From Alphaproteobacteria bacterium (GTDB taxonomy: Bacteria; Pseudomonadota; Alphaproteobacteria; CACIAM-22H2): a stretch of DNA of 64,000 bases. Of the stretch, positions 25,888-34,617 are shown piece by piece. Position numbers and translations under genes: made by a program. Position 1 is the stretch's first letter. Each line of letters begins with the position of its first letter. The notes under the pieces were generated by a model. That model saw nothing but the letters and a program-made list of their open reading frames with translations. It had not been told where the DNA came from and ran no database searches. The stretch spans positions 558,001 to 622,000 of the forward strand of contig JAFKFM010000009.1 of the NCBI GenBank assembly GCA_017308135.1. The letters run 5' to 3'.

Positions 25888-26798
25888 GCGCTTCGGCGGC
25901 GACGCAAAGCGGCAAGGTGACGGATACGGCCACGCGCACGCGCTTGGCCGCCGAACAGCTCGCGAGCAAATTGCCCGCGTTGCTGGCCGCGGCCGATCGC
26001 GTCGCCTCCACGGTCGCGCAAGGCGTGCATGGGCGCCGGCGTGCGGGCCAAGGCGAAACCTTCTGGCAGTTCCGCCGCTACATGCCCGGCGACACGATCG
26101 ACCGCATCGATTGGCGCCAGACCGCCAAATCTGCGCATGTCTATGTCCGCGAGACCGAGTGGGAAGCCGCACAGACCGTCTATCTGTGGCTCGACCGTTC
26201 GCCGTCGATGGATTGGGCGTCGGATAGGCGCCTGCCGCGCAAGCAGGAGCGCGCGGAATTGCTGCTGCTCGCCTTGGCCGCATTGCTGGCGCGCGGCGGC
26301 GAGCGCGTGGCGTTGCTGGGCACCGGCGCCCCGCCCGCCCACGGCAAATTCGCGGTCAATCGCCTGGCCGAATTGATGCTGACCTTGCCGCAAGTCTCGG
26401 GCGGCTTGCCGCGCACGCAGCGTTTGCCGCGCCATGCGGGTTGCGCGTTGTTCGGCGATTTCCTCGCCCCGCTCGACGAAATCGACGCACGCATCAAATC
26501 GATCGCGGGAGCCGGCGTGCGCGGGCATCTCGTCCACATCATCGATCCGGCCGAGGCGGGCTTGCCCTATTCGGGACGCACGCGCTTCGAAGGCTTGGAG
26601 GATGACGGCGCGCTGCTGGTCAGCCGCGTGGAATCCGTGCGCGAGGATTATCTCGCAGCGTTCGAAAGCCATGTCGCGGGCTTGCGCGATCTCGCGCGCG
26701 GCTATGGCTGGGTCTATCACCAGCACCGCACCGATCGCGGGCCCGAATTGCCGCTGATGTCGCTGTGGCTGGCGCTGGCGGAGGGCCCGGGACGATGA
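25884..26798 (+). CDS. DUF58 domain protein (304 aa)
   Basis: DUF58 protein, normally encoded beside MoxR, with a diverged vWA-like fold. The family motif FRRYMPGDTIDRIDWRQTAK is intact, followed by VYLWLDRSPSMDWAS (a DxSxS-like metal site) and RAELLLLALAALLARGGERV. GTG start at 25884 overlaps the MoxR stop as GTGA. The MoxR-DUF58-BatA pattern marks an envelope stress or respiration-linked assembly system in other bacteria; the target is unknown. Confidence 0.9.
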   Translation: MSASAATQSGKVTDTATRTRLAAEQLASKLPALLAAADRVASTVAQGVHGRRRAGQGETFWQFRRYMPGDTIDRIDWRQTAKSAHVYVRETEWEAAQTVYLWLDRSPSMDWASDRRLPRKQERAELLLLALAALLARGGERVALLGTGAPPAHGKFAVNRLAELMLTLPQVSGGLPRTQRLPRHAGCALFGDFLAPLDEIDARIKSIAGAGVRGHLVHIIDPAEAGLPYSGRTRFEGLEDDGALLVSRVESVREDYLAAFESHVAGLRDLARGYGWVYHQHRTDRGPELPLMSLWLALAEGPGR

Positions 26799-29551
26799 GT
26801 TTCTTCGCCGCCTTCGCCTTCCTGTCGCCGTGGTGGCTGATCGTCCTGTCGGGCCTGCCCGTGCTGTGGTGGCTGCTGCGCGTGACGCCACCGGCGCCGC
26901 GCCGCGCCGCCTTCCCGGCGATCGCGCTGCTGCTGCGCTTGAAGCCGAAGGAGGAAACGCCTGCACAGACGCCCTGGTGGCTGCTGCTGCTGCGTTTGCT
27001 GATCGCGGCGTTGATCATCCTCGCACTGGCCCAGCCGGTCATCAATCCGGCGGCGCGGCTGGGGGCGAGCGGCCCGGTGATGATCGTGATCGACGACAAT
27101 TGGGCGTCGGCCGCGAATTGGGCCGGGCGGCGCACGGTGATCGACCAAATCCTCGACCGCGCCGAACGCGAAGTGCGCGCGGTGACGGTGCTCAGCACGT
27201 CGCCCAATCTTTCCGGCGAAGCGCCGCGCCTCAGCCGTTTGGCGACGGTGCAGGAAACGCGTTCGCTGCTCGGCGCGCTCGAGCCCAAGCCGTGGCAAGC
27301 CGATCGCGCGGCGGCCTTGGCCGCGTTGGACGCGAACGCGCCGGCGCAAGCCGCCGCGATCTATTATCTCGGCGACGGGCTGGAAGACCCGAACACCAAT
27401 CCGCTGGTCGAACGGCTGCAACGCATCGGCCCCGTCACCTATATCGCCGACCCGCCCGAACGCCGCGCGCAATTGATCCTGCCGCCATCGTCCGAAGCGC
27501 AAGCGATCGCGGTCACCGTGGCGCGCCCCGATAGCGGCGGCACGATCGACAGCGCCGTCGTGGCGCGCGGCGACGACGGTCGCTTGCTGGCGCGCGAGCG
27601 TTTGCTGTTCGAAGCGGGTGCGGCGCAAGCGACCGCCCGCTTGTCGATCCCGGCCGAATTGCGCAATCGGATCTCGCGCATCGAGGTGGAAGGCCAAGCG
27701 ACCGCCGGATCGATCGCGCTGATCGACGAGCGCTGGCGCCGCCGCCCCGTCGGCATCGTCGCGTCGGGCGGGCAGGAAAAACAGAACCAGCCGCTGCTCG
27801 CCGATCAATTCTATCTGGAGCGCGCGTTGCAGCCCTTCGCCGAAGTGCGCGCGGGCGAATTGACCGATCTGCTCCAGCGCGAAATCTCGGTGCTGCTGCT
27901 CGCCGATCTGGGCCGCTTGTCGGATGCGGAACGCGCCCAACTCGAACCCTGGATGCGGCGCGGCGGCGTGGTCGTGCGCTTCGCGGGCCCCCGCATCGTC
28001 GAGGCCGACGACGATTTCGTGCCCGTTCCGCTGCGCTTGGGCGGGCGCGCCTTCGGCGGCGCCATGACCTGGGATCAGCCTTTGGGCTTGGCGCCGTTCG
28101 ACGCGGACTCGGCCTTCGCGGGGCTGGAAGTCCCCGATGATCTGCGCGTGCGCCGCCAAGTGTTGGCCGAACCCTCGCTCGACCTCGCGCAAAAAACCTG
28201 GGCGCGGTTGACCGACGGAACACCCCTCGTTACGGCCGACAAGCGCGGCGAAGGCTGGCTCGTCATGGTCCATGTCACCGCCTCGCCAGAATGGTCGAAT
28301 TTGCCGCTCTCGGGGCTTTACGTCGAAATGCTGCGCCGCTTGCTGGGGCTTTCCCAGGGGATCGCGGGCGATGCGGGCGGCGATGCGGTGCTGGCCCCCG
28401 TCGCCACGCTCGACGCGTTCGGGCGGCTTGTGTCGCCCTTCCCCGCCGCGACGGGCGTGCAAGCCAAGGCGCTGGCCACACAAGCCGCGTCGGCGCGCAC
28501 GCCGCCCGGCCATTACGGCACCGATACCGCACGGCGCGCGCTGAACCTGTCGCAAGGCATGGAAGCGCCGATCGCTTTGCGCAGCTTGCCGATCGGCGTA
28601 TCGCGCGCCGATTACGCGCCCGCGCGCGAGGTCGATTTCAAGCCGCCGCTGCTGATCGCGGCGTTCCTGCTGGTCGTCGGCGATCTGCTGATCGCGCTGT
28701 TCTTGCGCGGGCTGCTGAATTTCCGGCGCGCCGGTTCCGCCGCCGGTGCGGTGTTGCTCGCCACATTCGCACTGGGTGCTACGAACGCGGATGCGCAGAC
28801 GCGCCCGCCCGCCGCCCCCCAAGCGCAATTCGACGAACGCACGGGGCTGGAGAACGCGTTGTTCACGCGCTTCGCCTATGTGACGACAGGGCGCGACGAG
28901 ATCGACAACGTGAGCCGCGCCGGTTTGTCGGGCCTGGGCGTCGTGCTCGCGCGCCGCACGGCGGTCGATGCCGCGCCGCCGATGGGCGTGGATGTGGAGC
29001 GCGACGAACTGAGCTTCTATCCGCTGCTCTATTGGCCCGTGTCGCCGCAAGTGCCCCGGCCCAGCGACCAAGCGCTGCAACGCGTGAAGCGGTTCCTCGC
29101 CGACGGGGGCATGATCCTGTTCGACACGCGCGAGGCCGATTTCATCGGCCCCGCCGGCAACGGCCCGGCGGCGCAGCGCTTGCGCGAAATCCTGCGTCCG
29201 CTGGATTTGCCGCGCCTGGGCCGCATCACGCCCGCGCATGTGTTGACCAAGGCGTTTTATCTGCTGCAGGAATTTCCCGGCCGCGTGACGGGGGCCCCCG
29301 TCTGGGTCGAAGCGCCCGACGCGACCGAGAATGACGGCGTGTCCAGCGTCATCATCGGCGCGAACGATTGGGCGTCGGCCTGGGCGCTGGACGGCAATGG
29401 CCGCGCGATGTTCGCCGCCGTGCCCGGTGGCGAAGGCCAGCGCGAATTGGCCGTGCGCTTCGGCGTGAACCTCGTGATGTACGCGCTGACCGGCAATTAC
29501 AAAGCCGATCAGGTCCATGTCGACGCGATCCTGGATCGCATGCGCCGATGA
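26795..29551 (+). CDS. BatA / DUF4159 membrane protein (918 aa)
   Basis: The N-terminal BatA-type membrane region has helices FFAAFAFLSPWWLIVLSG and WWLLLLRLLIAALIILALA. A periplasmic vWA-like domain opens VMIVIDDNWASA. A further helix (LLIAAFLLVVGDLLIALFL) precedes the C-terminal DUF4159 domain, which begins FTRFAYVTTGRDEIDNVSRAG-like and contains FLADGGMILFDTREADF. ATG 26795 overlaps the DUF58 stop as ATGA. It probably forms a membrane complex with the next gene product under MoxR control. Confidence 0.88.
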   Translation: MSFFAAFAFLSPWWLIVLSGLPVLWWLLRVTPPAPRRAAFPAIALLLRLKPKEETPAQTPWWLLLLRLLIAALIILALAQPVINPAARLGASGPVMIVIDDNWASAANWAGRRTVIDQILDRAEREVRAVTVLSTSPNLSGEAPRLSRLATVQETRSLLGALEPKPWQADRAAALAALDANAPAQAAAIYYLGDGLEDPNTNPLVERLQRIGPVTYIADPPERRAQLILPPSSEAQAIAVTVARPDSGGTIDSAVVARGDDGRLLARERLLFEAGAAQATARLSIPAELRNRISRIEVEGQATAGSIALIDERWRRRPVGIVASGGQEKQNQPLLADQFYLERALQPFAEVRAGELTDLLQREISVLLLADLGRLSDAERAQLEPWMRRGGVVVRFAGPRIVEADDDFVPVPLRLGGRAFGGAMTWDQPLGLAPFDADSAFAGLEVPDDLRVRRQVLAEPSLDLAQKTWARLTDGTPLVTADKRGEGWLVMVHVTASPEWSNLPLSGLYVEMLRRLLGLSQGIAGDAGGDAVLAPVATLDAFGRLVSPFPAATGVQAKALATQAASARTPPGHYGTDTARRALNLSQGMEAPIALRSLPIGVSRADYAPAREVDFKPPLLIAAFLLVVGDLLIALFLRGLLNFRRAGSAAGAVLLATFALGATNADAQTRPPAAPQAQFDERTGLENALFTRFAYVTTGRDEIDNVSRAGLSGLGVVLARRTAVDAAPPMGVDVERDELSFYPLLYWPVSPQVPRPSDQALQRVKRFLADGGMILFDTREADFIGPAGNGPAAQRLREILRPLDLPRLGRITPAHVLTKAFYLLQEFPGRVTGAPVWVEAPDATENDGVSSVIIGANDWASAWALDGNGRAMFAAVPGGEGQRELAVRFGVNLVMYALTGNYKADQVHVDAILDRMRR

Positions 29552-31647
29552 CCGAATATTCGATCGCCTTCGCGCCATTGATCCCGGCCTGGGCGCTGGC
29601 GCTGCTGGCGTTGATCGCCGTGCCGGTCGTCGGCTACGCGCTGTTCGCCAAGGCGCGCGGCGCCGGGTGGCGCTTGGCGGCGCTGGCGGGCTTGCTGCTC
29701 GCACTCGCCAATCCGCTGGCGGTGATCGAGCAACGCCAATCGCTGCCCGACGTGGCGCTGGTCGTGGTCGACGAATCCGCGTCGATGCGCATCGGCGAAC
29801 GCGCCGAGCGGGCGGAACGCGCGGCCAACGCGCTGCGCGATCGCTTGGGCCGCGAGCGCGATATGGAAGTGCGCGTGGTGCGCGCCGGTGCGGGCGGCGT
29901 GGGCACCGACGGCACAAGGTTGTTCGACTCGATCGAACGCGCGGTCGCCGACGTGCCGCGCGGGCGCATCGCGGGCGTGGCGGTCGTCACCGACGGCCAA
30001 GTCCACGACGCGCCCAAGGGTATTGCCGAGGAAATCCAGCGCCTCAACCTGCCGGGCCCGATTCACACGCTGCTGGCGGGCAACCGCAACGAGATCGACC
30101 GGCGTTTGGTGATCGACGAAGCGCCCGCCTTCGCCATCGTCGCCAAGCAGCAATTCCTGACCATAAGGGTCGAGGAAGGCGAGCCGCCGCGCCCGGGTGC
30201 CGCGCGCCAGATGGCGCGCGTCGAAATCAAGCGCGACGGCGTGCCCTTCCGCACGGTGCAAGCGCCGGTGGGCGAGGCGACGCAAGTCGAGTTCCAGATC
30301 GACAAGCCAGGCACGACGATCTTCGAATTGGAGGTCGAGCCGGGCCCGCGCGAATTGACACTGGAGAACAACCGCCAAGTCGTGGTCGTCAACGGCGTGC
30401 GCGACCGCATGCGCGTGCTGCTGGTGACCGGCGAACCGCATTCGGGCGAGCGCACCTGGCGCAATCTGCTGAAATCGGACCCCGCCGTCGATCTCGTCCA
30501 CTTCACCATTCTGCGCCCGCCGGAGGCGCAGGATTTCACGCCGGTGAGCGAGCTGTCGCTGATCGCCTTCCCGATCCGCGAATTGTTCGAGGTGAAGCTG
30601 CGCGAGTTCGACCTTGTGATCTTCGACCGCTATCGGCGGCGCGACGTGCTGGCGCAGATCTATCTCGACAATATCGTGCGCTATGTGCGCGGCGGCGGCG
30701 CCTTGCTGATCGCGGTGGGCCCCAATTTCTCGTCGCCGAATTCGCTGTTCAATTCGCCGCTGGGCCAGATCATGCCCGGCATCCCGACGGGCCAGACATT
30801 CGAGCAATCGTATCTGCCCGGCTTGTCGCCGGTCGGGCGGCGCCATCCGGTGACCGCCGATCTGCCCGGCGGGGCGGGCACCACGCCCGAATGGGGCCGC
30901 TGGTTCCGCCATGTCGATACCGAGCCGCGCCGCGGCCAGGTGCTGATGAACGGCGTGGGCGAGCGGCCGCTGCTGTTGCTGGACCGCGTGGGCGAAGGCC
31001 GTGTGGCGCAGATGATGAGCGACAATATCTGGCTCTGGGCGCGCGGCTATGACGGCGGCGGCCCGCATGCCGAGCTGCTGCGCCGCGTCGCGCACTGGCT
31101 GATGAAGGAGCCCGAGCTCGAAGAGAACGATCTGAAGGCGCGCGTGCGCGGCAACCGGGTCGAGGTCGAGCGCCGCGCGATCGATCCCGTCTCGACGCCC
31201 GTGCGCGTGCAAGGCCCCGATGATTTTTCGGCCGAGTTGCGCCTGACCGATTCGCGCGGCGGGCGGCAGACGGCCGTGTTCGTCGCGGAGAAACCCGGCC
31301 TCTATCGCCTGACCGACGGCGAACGTTCCACGCTCGCGGCCGTCGGCGCGGTCAACCCGACCGAAACGGCCGATGTGCGCACGACCGACAAATTGATGCG
31401 CGCCGCGGCCGAGGCGAGCGGCGGCCAGATCGCTTGGCTGCAAGACGGCGCGCCCGAATTGCGCCGTGTGCGCCCGGGCCGCGACATGGGCGGGCAGATT
31501 TCGGCGACGCGCCATTGGATCGGCTTCCGCGCCAACGGCGATTACGTCGTGGCCGGTGTGGCGCAAACCCCGCTGATGCCGGGCTTGCTCACGTTCCTTG
31601 CGGCACTCACGCTGTTGCTGATCGCCTGGCGCCGCGAAGGACGCTAA
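29548..31647 (+). CDS. Membrane protein with vWA-like and glutamine-amidotransferase-like domains (699 aa)
   Basis: Two N-terminal membrane helices (AWALALLALIAVPVVGYAL and RLAALAGLLLALANPLAV) are followed by VALVVVDESASMRIGER, a vWA metal-site motif. A large middle region includes RVLLVTGEPHSGERTWRN and YVRGGGALLIAVGPNF, like the class I glutamine-amidotransferase fold found in this family without a catalytic Cys. A C-terminal helix (LLTFLAALTLLLIAW) ends it. Start overlaps the previous stop as ATGA. Its stop is 1 base from that of the convergent GGDEF-EAL gene. Confidence 0.85.
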   Translation: MTEYSIAFAPLIPAWALALLALIAVPVVGYALFAKARGAGWRLAALAGLLLALANPLAVIEQRQSLPDVALVVVDESASMRIGERAERAERAANALRDRLGRERDMEVRVVRAGAGGVGTDGTRLFDSIERAVADVPRGRIAGVAVVTDGQVHDAPKGIAEEIQRLNLPGPIHTLLAGNRNEIDRRLVIDEAPAFAIVAKQQFLTIRVEEGEPPRPGAARQMARVEIKRDGVPFRTVQAPVGEATQVEFQIDKPGTTIFELEVEPGPRELTLENNRQVVVVNGVRDRMRVLLVTGEPHSGERTWRNLLKSDPAVDLVHFTILRPPEAQDFTPVSELSLIAFPIRELFEVKLREFDLVIFDRYRRRDVLAQIYLDNIVRYVRGGGALLIAVGPNFSSPNSLFNSPLGQIMPGIPTGQTFEQSYLPGLSPVGRRHPVTADLPGGAGTTPEWGRWFRHVDTEPRRGQVLMNGVGERPLLLLDRVGEGRVAQMMSDNIWLWARGYDGGGPHAELLRRVAHWLMKEPELEENDLKARVRGNRVEVERRAIDPVSTPVRVQGPDDFSAELRLTDSRGGRQTAVFVAEKPGLYRLTDGERSTLAAVGAVNPTETADVRTTDKLMRAAAEASGGQIAWLQDGAPELRRVRPGRDMGGQISATRHWIGFRANGDYVVAGVAQTPLMPGLLTFLAALTLLLIAWRREGR

Positions 31648-31648
31648 T

Positions 31649-33379
31649 TCACGCGACCACTTTGCCGGGTTCGATCGCCGCACTGGCCGGGCCCTTGATC
31701 GCGGCGCAGAGGCGTTCGATTTCGCGCGCGGGCAGCGGCCGGAAATAGAGGAAGCCCTGGCCCAGCACGCAGCCCAGATCGAGCAGCAGCTTGGACTGGC
31801 TGTCGCGCTCGATCCCTTCGGCGACCATGCGCAAGCCCAGCGCCTTCGCGAGACCGATGATGACGCGCACGATTTCGAAGCTGTTGGGATCGACGTCCAT
31901 TTCGCCCACGAAGCTGCGATCGATCTTGAGCTTGGCGAAAGGCAGCGAAGGCAATAGCGACAACGAGGACTGGCCGGTGCCGAAATCGTCGATGGCGAGC
32001 GAAGCGCCCAGCGAGACGACCGCGTCGAGCAGCTTGCGCGCGGCGGCCGGATTGTCGACGACGGCGCTTTCGGTGAGTTCGAGTTCGAGATGGCAAGGAT
32101 CGAGTCCCGCCGCTTCCAGCGTCGACGCGACGAGGGCGGGCATATCCTCGCGCGCGAGCTGGCGCGCGGAAACGTTGACCGCCACGTAATCGGGCGCCGC
32201 CGCGCCGTAGTCGCGCCGCCAGCGCGCCATTTGCAGGCAGGCCTGCGCCAGCACATGGCGGCCGATCGGCATGATCAACCCCGATTGCTCGGCGATCGGG
32301 ATGAACACGCCCGGCGGGACGGCAAATTTGCCGGCCCGGTTCCAGCGCAGCAGCGCTTCCACGCCGCGCATCCGCCCGCCGTCGAGGTCGACGATCGGCT
32401 GATAGACGATTTCGAACTCGTTCTTGTCCACGGCCTCGCGCAAGGCGAGTTCCATTTCCAGAAGCCCCAGCGCGTCGCCATGGCGCGCGGGCTCGAAAAT
32501 CTCGATTCGCGCACCGCCGCCGGTCTTCGCGCGATGCAAGGCGACGTCGGCGTTGGAGACGAGCGTGGGTGCGCGCGGCGCGATCCCCGGATCGGCGAAG
32601 GCAAGGCCGACCGAAGCCCCCACCGCCAATTGGCGGCCGGGCAGCGAAGCGCCCAGCGTGAAGCCGTCCTTGAACGCGTCGAGCGCGGCGTCGGCCAAAA
32701 TCGCCGCCTCGGCCTTGCGATTGCACTCGACCAGGAAGCCGAACTCGTCGCCGCCCAAGCGCGCGAGCGCGTAGCCCGCCCCCAGCGCTTCCTCCAGCCG
32801 GCGCGCAACGGCGATCAGCAATTCGTCGCCCGCGTGATAGCCGAGCGAATCGTTGATCACCTTGAAGCGATCGATGTCGAGGCAGACGACCGCGATTTCG
32901 CTGGTCGAGCCGTGGACGCGCCGGCGCAGCAGCGCTTGCTCGACCTGTTCGAGAAACAGCGCGCGCGCGGGCAAGCCGGTCAATTGATCGCGCAAGGTGC
33001 GTTCGACCAATTGGCGCTCGATCGCGGCCTGATCGGTCAGGTCGCGCAGCGTCACCAGGAAATAGGGCAAGGCGGCGCCGACGGAGACGTAAGCGGGAAA
33101 CGCGCGCCCGTCTTTGGACAGCGCATGCGCTTCGAATTGCGCGGTCGTCTCGCCCGTCACGTTCCAGATATCGGGCACGGCGTCGGCGTTGGGCACGAGT
33201 TCGATCAGCGACTGGCCGGACGGATCGCCGCCGAGCAGGCGCTTGGCCATGCGATTGGCGGCCATCACGCGACGCTCCGCGTTCAGCACCAGCACCGCTT
33301 CGGGCAAGCGATCGATCAGGCGTATTTCGATCTCGGTCGGATCCGTCACGTGGGGTCGGCTTCCTTGGTGATATTCCAA
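31649..33379 (-). CDS. PAS-GGDEF-EAL cyclic-di-GMP protein (576 aa)
   Basis: Residues about 20-130 are a PAS domain. The GGDEF domain has DQLTGLPARALFLEQ and an intact active site RLGGDEFGFL. The EAL domain has VEALLRWNRAG, NVSARQL, ELELTES, DDFGTGQSSLS, LKIDRSFVGEM and VAEGIE, so phosphodiesterase residues are also present. No membrane helix, so probably a cytosolic sensor that can make or break c-di-GMP. Start is ATG 33379; GTG 33349, with AAGGAAG upstream, is an alternative. Confidence 0.92.
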   Translation of the reverse strand: MEYHQGSRPHVTDPTEIEIRLIDRLPEAVLVLNAERRVMAANRMAKRLLGGDPSGQSLIELVPNADAVPDIWNVTGETTAQFEAHALSKDGRAFPAYVSVGAALPYFLVTLRDLTDQAAIERQLVERTLRDQLTGLPARALFLEQVEQALLRRRVHGSTSEIAVVCLDIDRFKVINDSLGYHAGDELLIAVARRLEEALGAGYALARLGGDEFGFLVECNRKAEAAILADAALDAFKDGFTLGASLPGRQLAVGASVGLAFADPGIAPRAPTLVSNADVALHRAKTGGGARIEIFEPARHGDALGLLEMELALREAVDKNEFEIVYQPIVDLDGGRMRGVEALLRWNRAGKFAVPPGVFIPIAEQSGLIMPIGRHVLAQACLQMARWRRDYGAAAPDYVAVNVSARQLAREDMPALVASTLEAAGLDPCHLELELTESAVVDNPAAARKLLDAVVSLGASLAIDDFGTGQSSLSLLPSLPFAKLKIDRSFVGEMDVDPNSFEIVRVIIGLAKALGLRMVAEGIERDSQSKLLLDLGCVLGQGFLYFRPLPAREIERLCAAIKGPASAAIEPGKVVA

Positions 33380-33463
33380 GAAACCTTATCCCGCCCGACG
33401 GCATAAGAAAGAGTTAAACGCGCGCGACGGTCACAAGGCGGATTTATGTAGCGCCTGACGCCA

Positions 33464-34006
33464 TTAAGTTGAGCCCTGCATCGCCTGACGGCCGATCTGG
33501 ACGATCAATTTTGCGAAACTGGGGTCGTCGGCGCGGTCGATCCGGCGCATCCAGCCATGCACGCCGGTGACCGGACCGTTGGGCCCGCACAGCACGGCGT
33601 GGATATTCGTGTTCTTCGGATCGGCTTCGAATCGCAAGGGTTTGCCGGCACAGACGCCGTAAAAATCCGGCTGGCGGACTACCCGCGCTTCGAACACGAA
33701 CACCAGGCGGAACGGATTCGCGGTGCGCGTCGCGTCGGTTTCGAATTTGAGCCAAGGATCGGAAAAATTGTCGCGAAGAATTCCGGCCGCGCGCGCGGCG
33801 AGCGCGTCGGGCGCTTCGCCGTAGGCCCCGCCCATCGCGCCGACATGGACCGCACCGTCGCGCGACGACGCTTGCAAGGCCTGCCAGGAATTGGCGCCGG
33901 TGTAAAACACGACCTGGCTGGTCGGCCGGTCGCCGCAACCCAACAGGCCTAGAATCGACGCGAGCAATCCCATCAGCAACGCCCCCCGGCGGAAACCGGC
34001 GTTCAT
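33464..34006 (-). CDS. Small lipoprotein of unknown function (180 aa)
   Basis: Signal peptide with lipobox LGLLGCGD near residue 24. The mature protein has no recognised domain. It contains FETDATRTANPFRLVFVFE and two Cys (YGVCAGKPL, AVLCGPNG) that could form a disulfide. ATG overlaps the stop of the YbjQ-like gene as ATGA, so the two are coupled. Confidence 0.75.
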   Translation of the reverse strand: MNAGFRRGALLMGLLASILGLLGCGDRPTSQVVFYTGANSWQALQASSRDGAVHVGAMGGAYGEAPDALAARAAGILRDNFSDPWLKFETDATRTANPFRLVFVFEARVVRQPDFYGVCAGKPLRFEADPKNTNIHAVLCGPNGPVTGVHGWMRRIDRADDPSFAKLIVQIGRQAMQGST

Positions 34007-34317
34007 CCGAGTTTCACGGCCGTGCCGTTGGCCGCGACCATCAGCATCGTTCCGCCCACGCTTTGGTAATCGAGATCGACGCCGATCACGGCATCGGCGC
34101 CCAGCTTCGCGGCTTTCTCGGCCAATTCCTCGACCGCTTCGCGGCGCGCGTCGGCGAGCACTTTTTCGTAGCTGCCCGCGCGCCCGCCGACCCAGTCGCG
34201 CACCGAGGCGAAGAAATCACGGATCGCGTTCGACCCCATGACGACGTCGGCCGAAATCACGCCGAGATAGGCGACGATGCGCTTGCCTTCGACGCCGTCG
34301 GTGGTGGTGATGATCAT
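34003..34317 (-). CDS. YbjQ/UPF0145 family protein (104 aa)
   Basis: Matches the YbjQ (heavy-metal-binding-like, UPF0145) family: MIITTTDGVEGKRI, YLGVISADVVMGSN, and KLGADAVIGVDLDYQSVG. These form pentamers of unknown role. A longer frame exists, but ATG 34317 fits the conserved N-terminus and has AGAGGA upstream. Coupled to the downstream lipoprotein. Confidence 0.9.
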   Translation of the reverse strand: MIITTTDGVEGKRIVAYLGVISADVVMGSNAIRDFFASVRDWVGGRAGSYEKVLADARREAVEELAEKAAKLGADAVIGVDLDYQSVGGTMLMVAANGTAVKLG

Positions 34318-34330
34318 GGGCGCATCCTCT

Positions 34331-34582
34331 CTAAGCGAAGAAATCGACGTTGCGTTGCCCCACGGCGAACAGCGCCGCGCGCGTTTGGGCTTGATCGCGG
34401 GCGATTCGCGCATCGTCGCGCGCGACGAACGCGGCCTTGGCGCGCGCCTCGATCGATTCGGCTGTCATCGGCGGGCCGGAATTCGGGCGGCGCGCCGTGG
34501 GCACGTCGGCGCTGGGGCGCGCCTTCGTGGCGACTTGGGCGCTCGCGGGGAGCGGCGGGGCGCTGGAAACGGAACCGGCCAT
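34331..34582 (-). CDS. Small hypothetical protein (83 aa)
   Basis: No family recognised. The N-terminal half is Pro/Ala/Ser-rich and probably disordered. The C-terminal half, from MTAESIEARAKAAFVARDD, looks like one long amphipathic helix. Third-position bases are nearly all G or C, as in neighbouring real genes, which supports coding. It lies between the hybrid kinase and the YbjQ-like gene on the same strand, with gaps of 35 and 13 bases. Confidence 0.55.
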   Translation of the reverse strand: MAGSVSSAPPLPASAQVATKARPSADVPTARRPNSGPPMTAESIEARAKAAFVARDDARIARDQAQTRAALFAVGQRNVDFFA

Positions 34583-34617
34583 AACCCTTGGAAACTAGCC
34601 CAACGGCACGGGCCAAG

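Noticed and set aside
26717..29917. Minus-strand open frame of 1066 codons
   Set aside because: Antisense to the BatA/DUF4159 gene; Arg/His/Gly-rich with no domain, typical of a high-GC shadow frame.
29509..32256. Minus-strand open frame of 915 codons
   Set aside because: It mixes antisense sequence of the vWA protein gene with an off-frame reading of the GGDEF-EAL gene.
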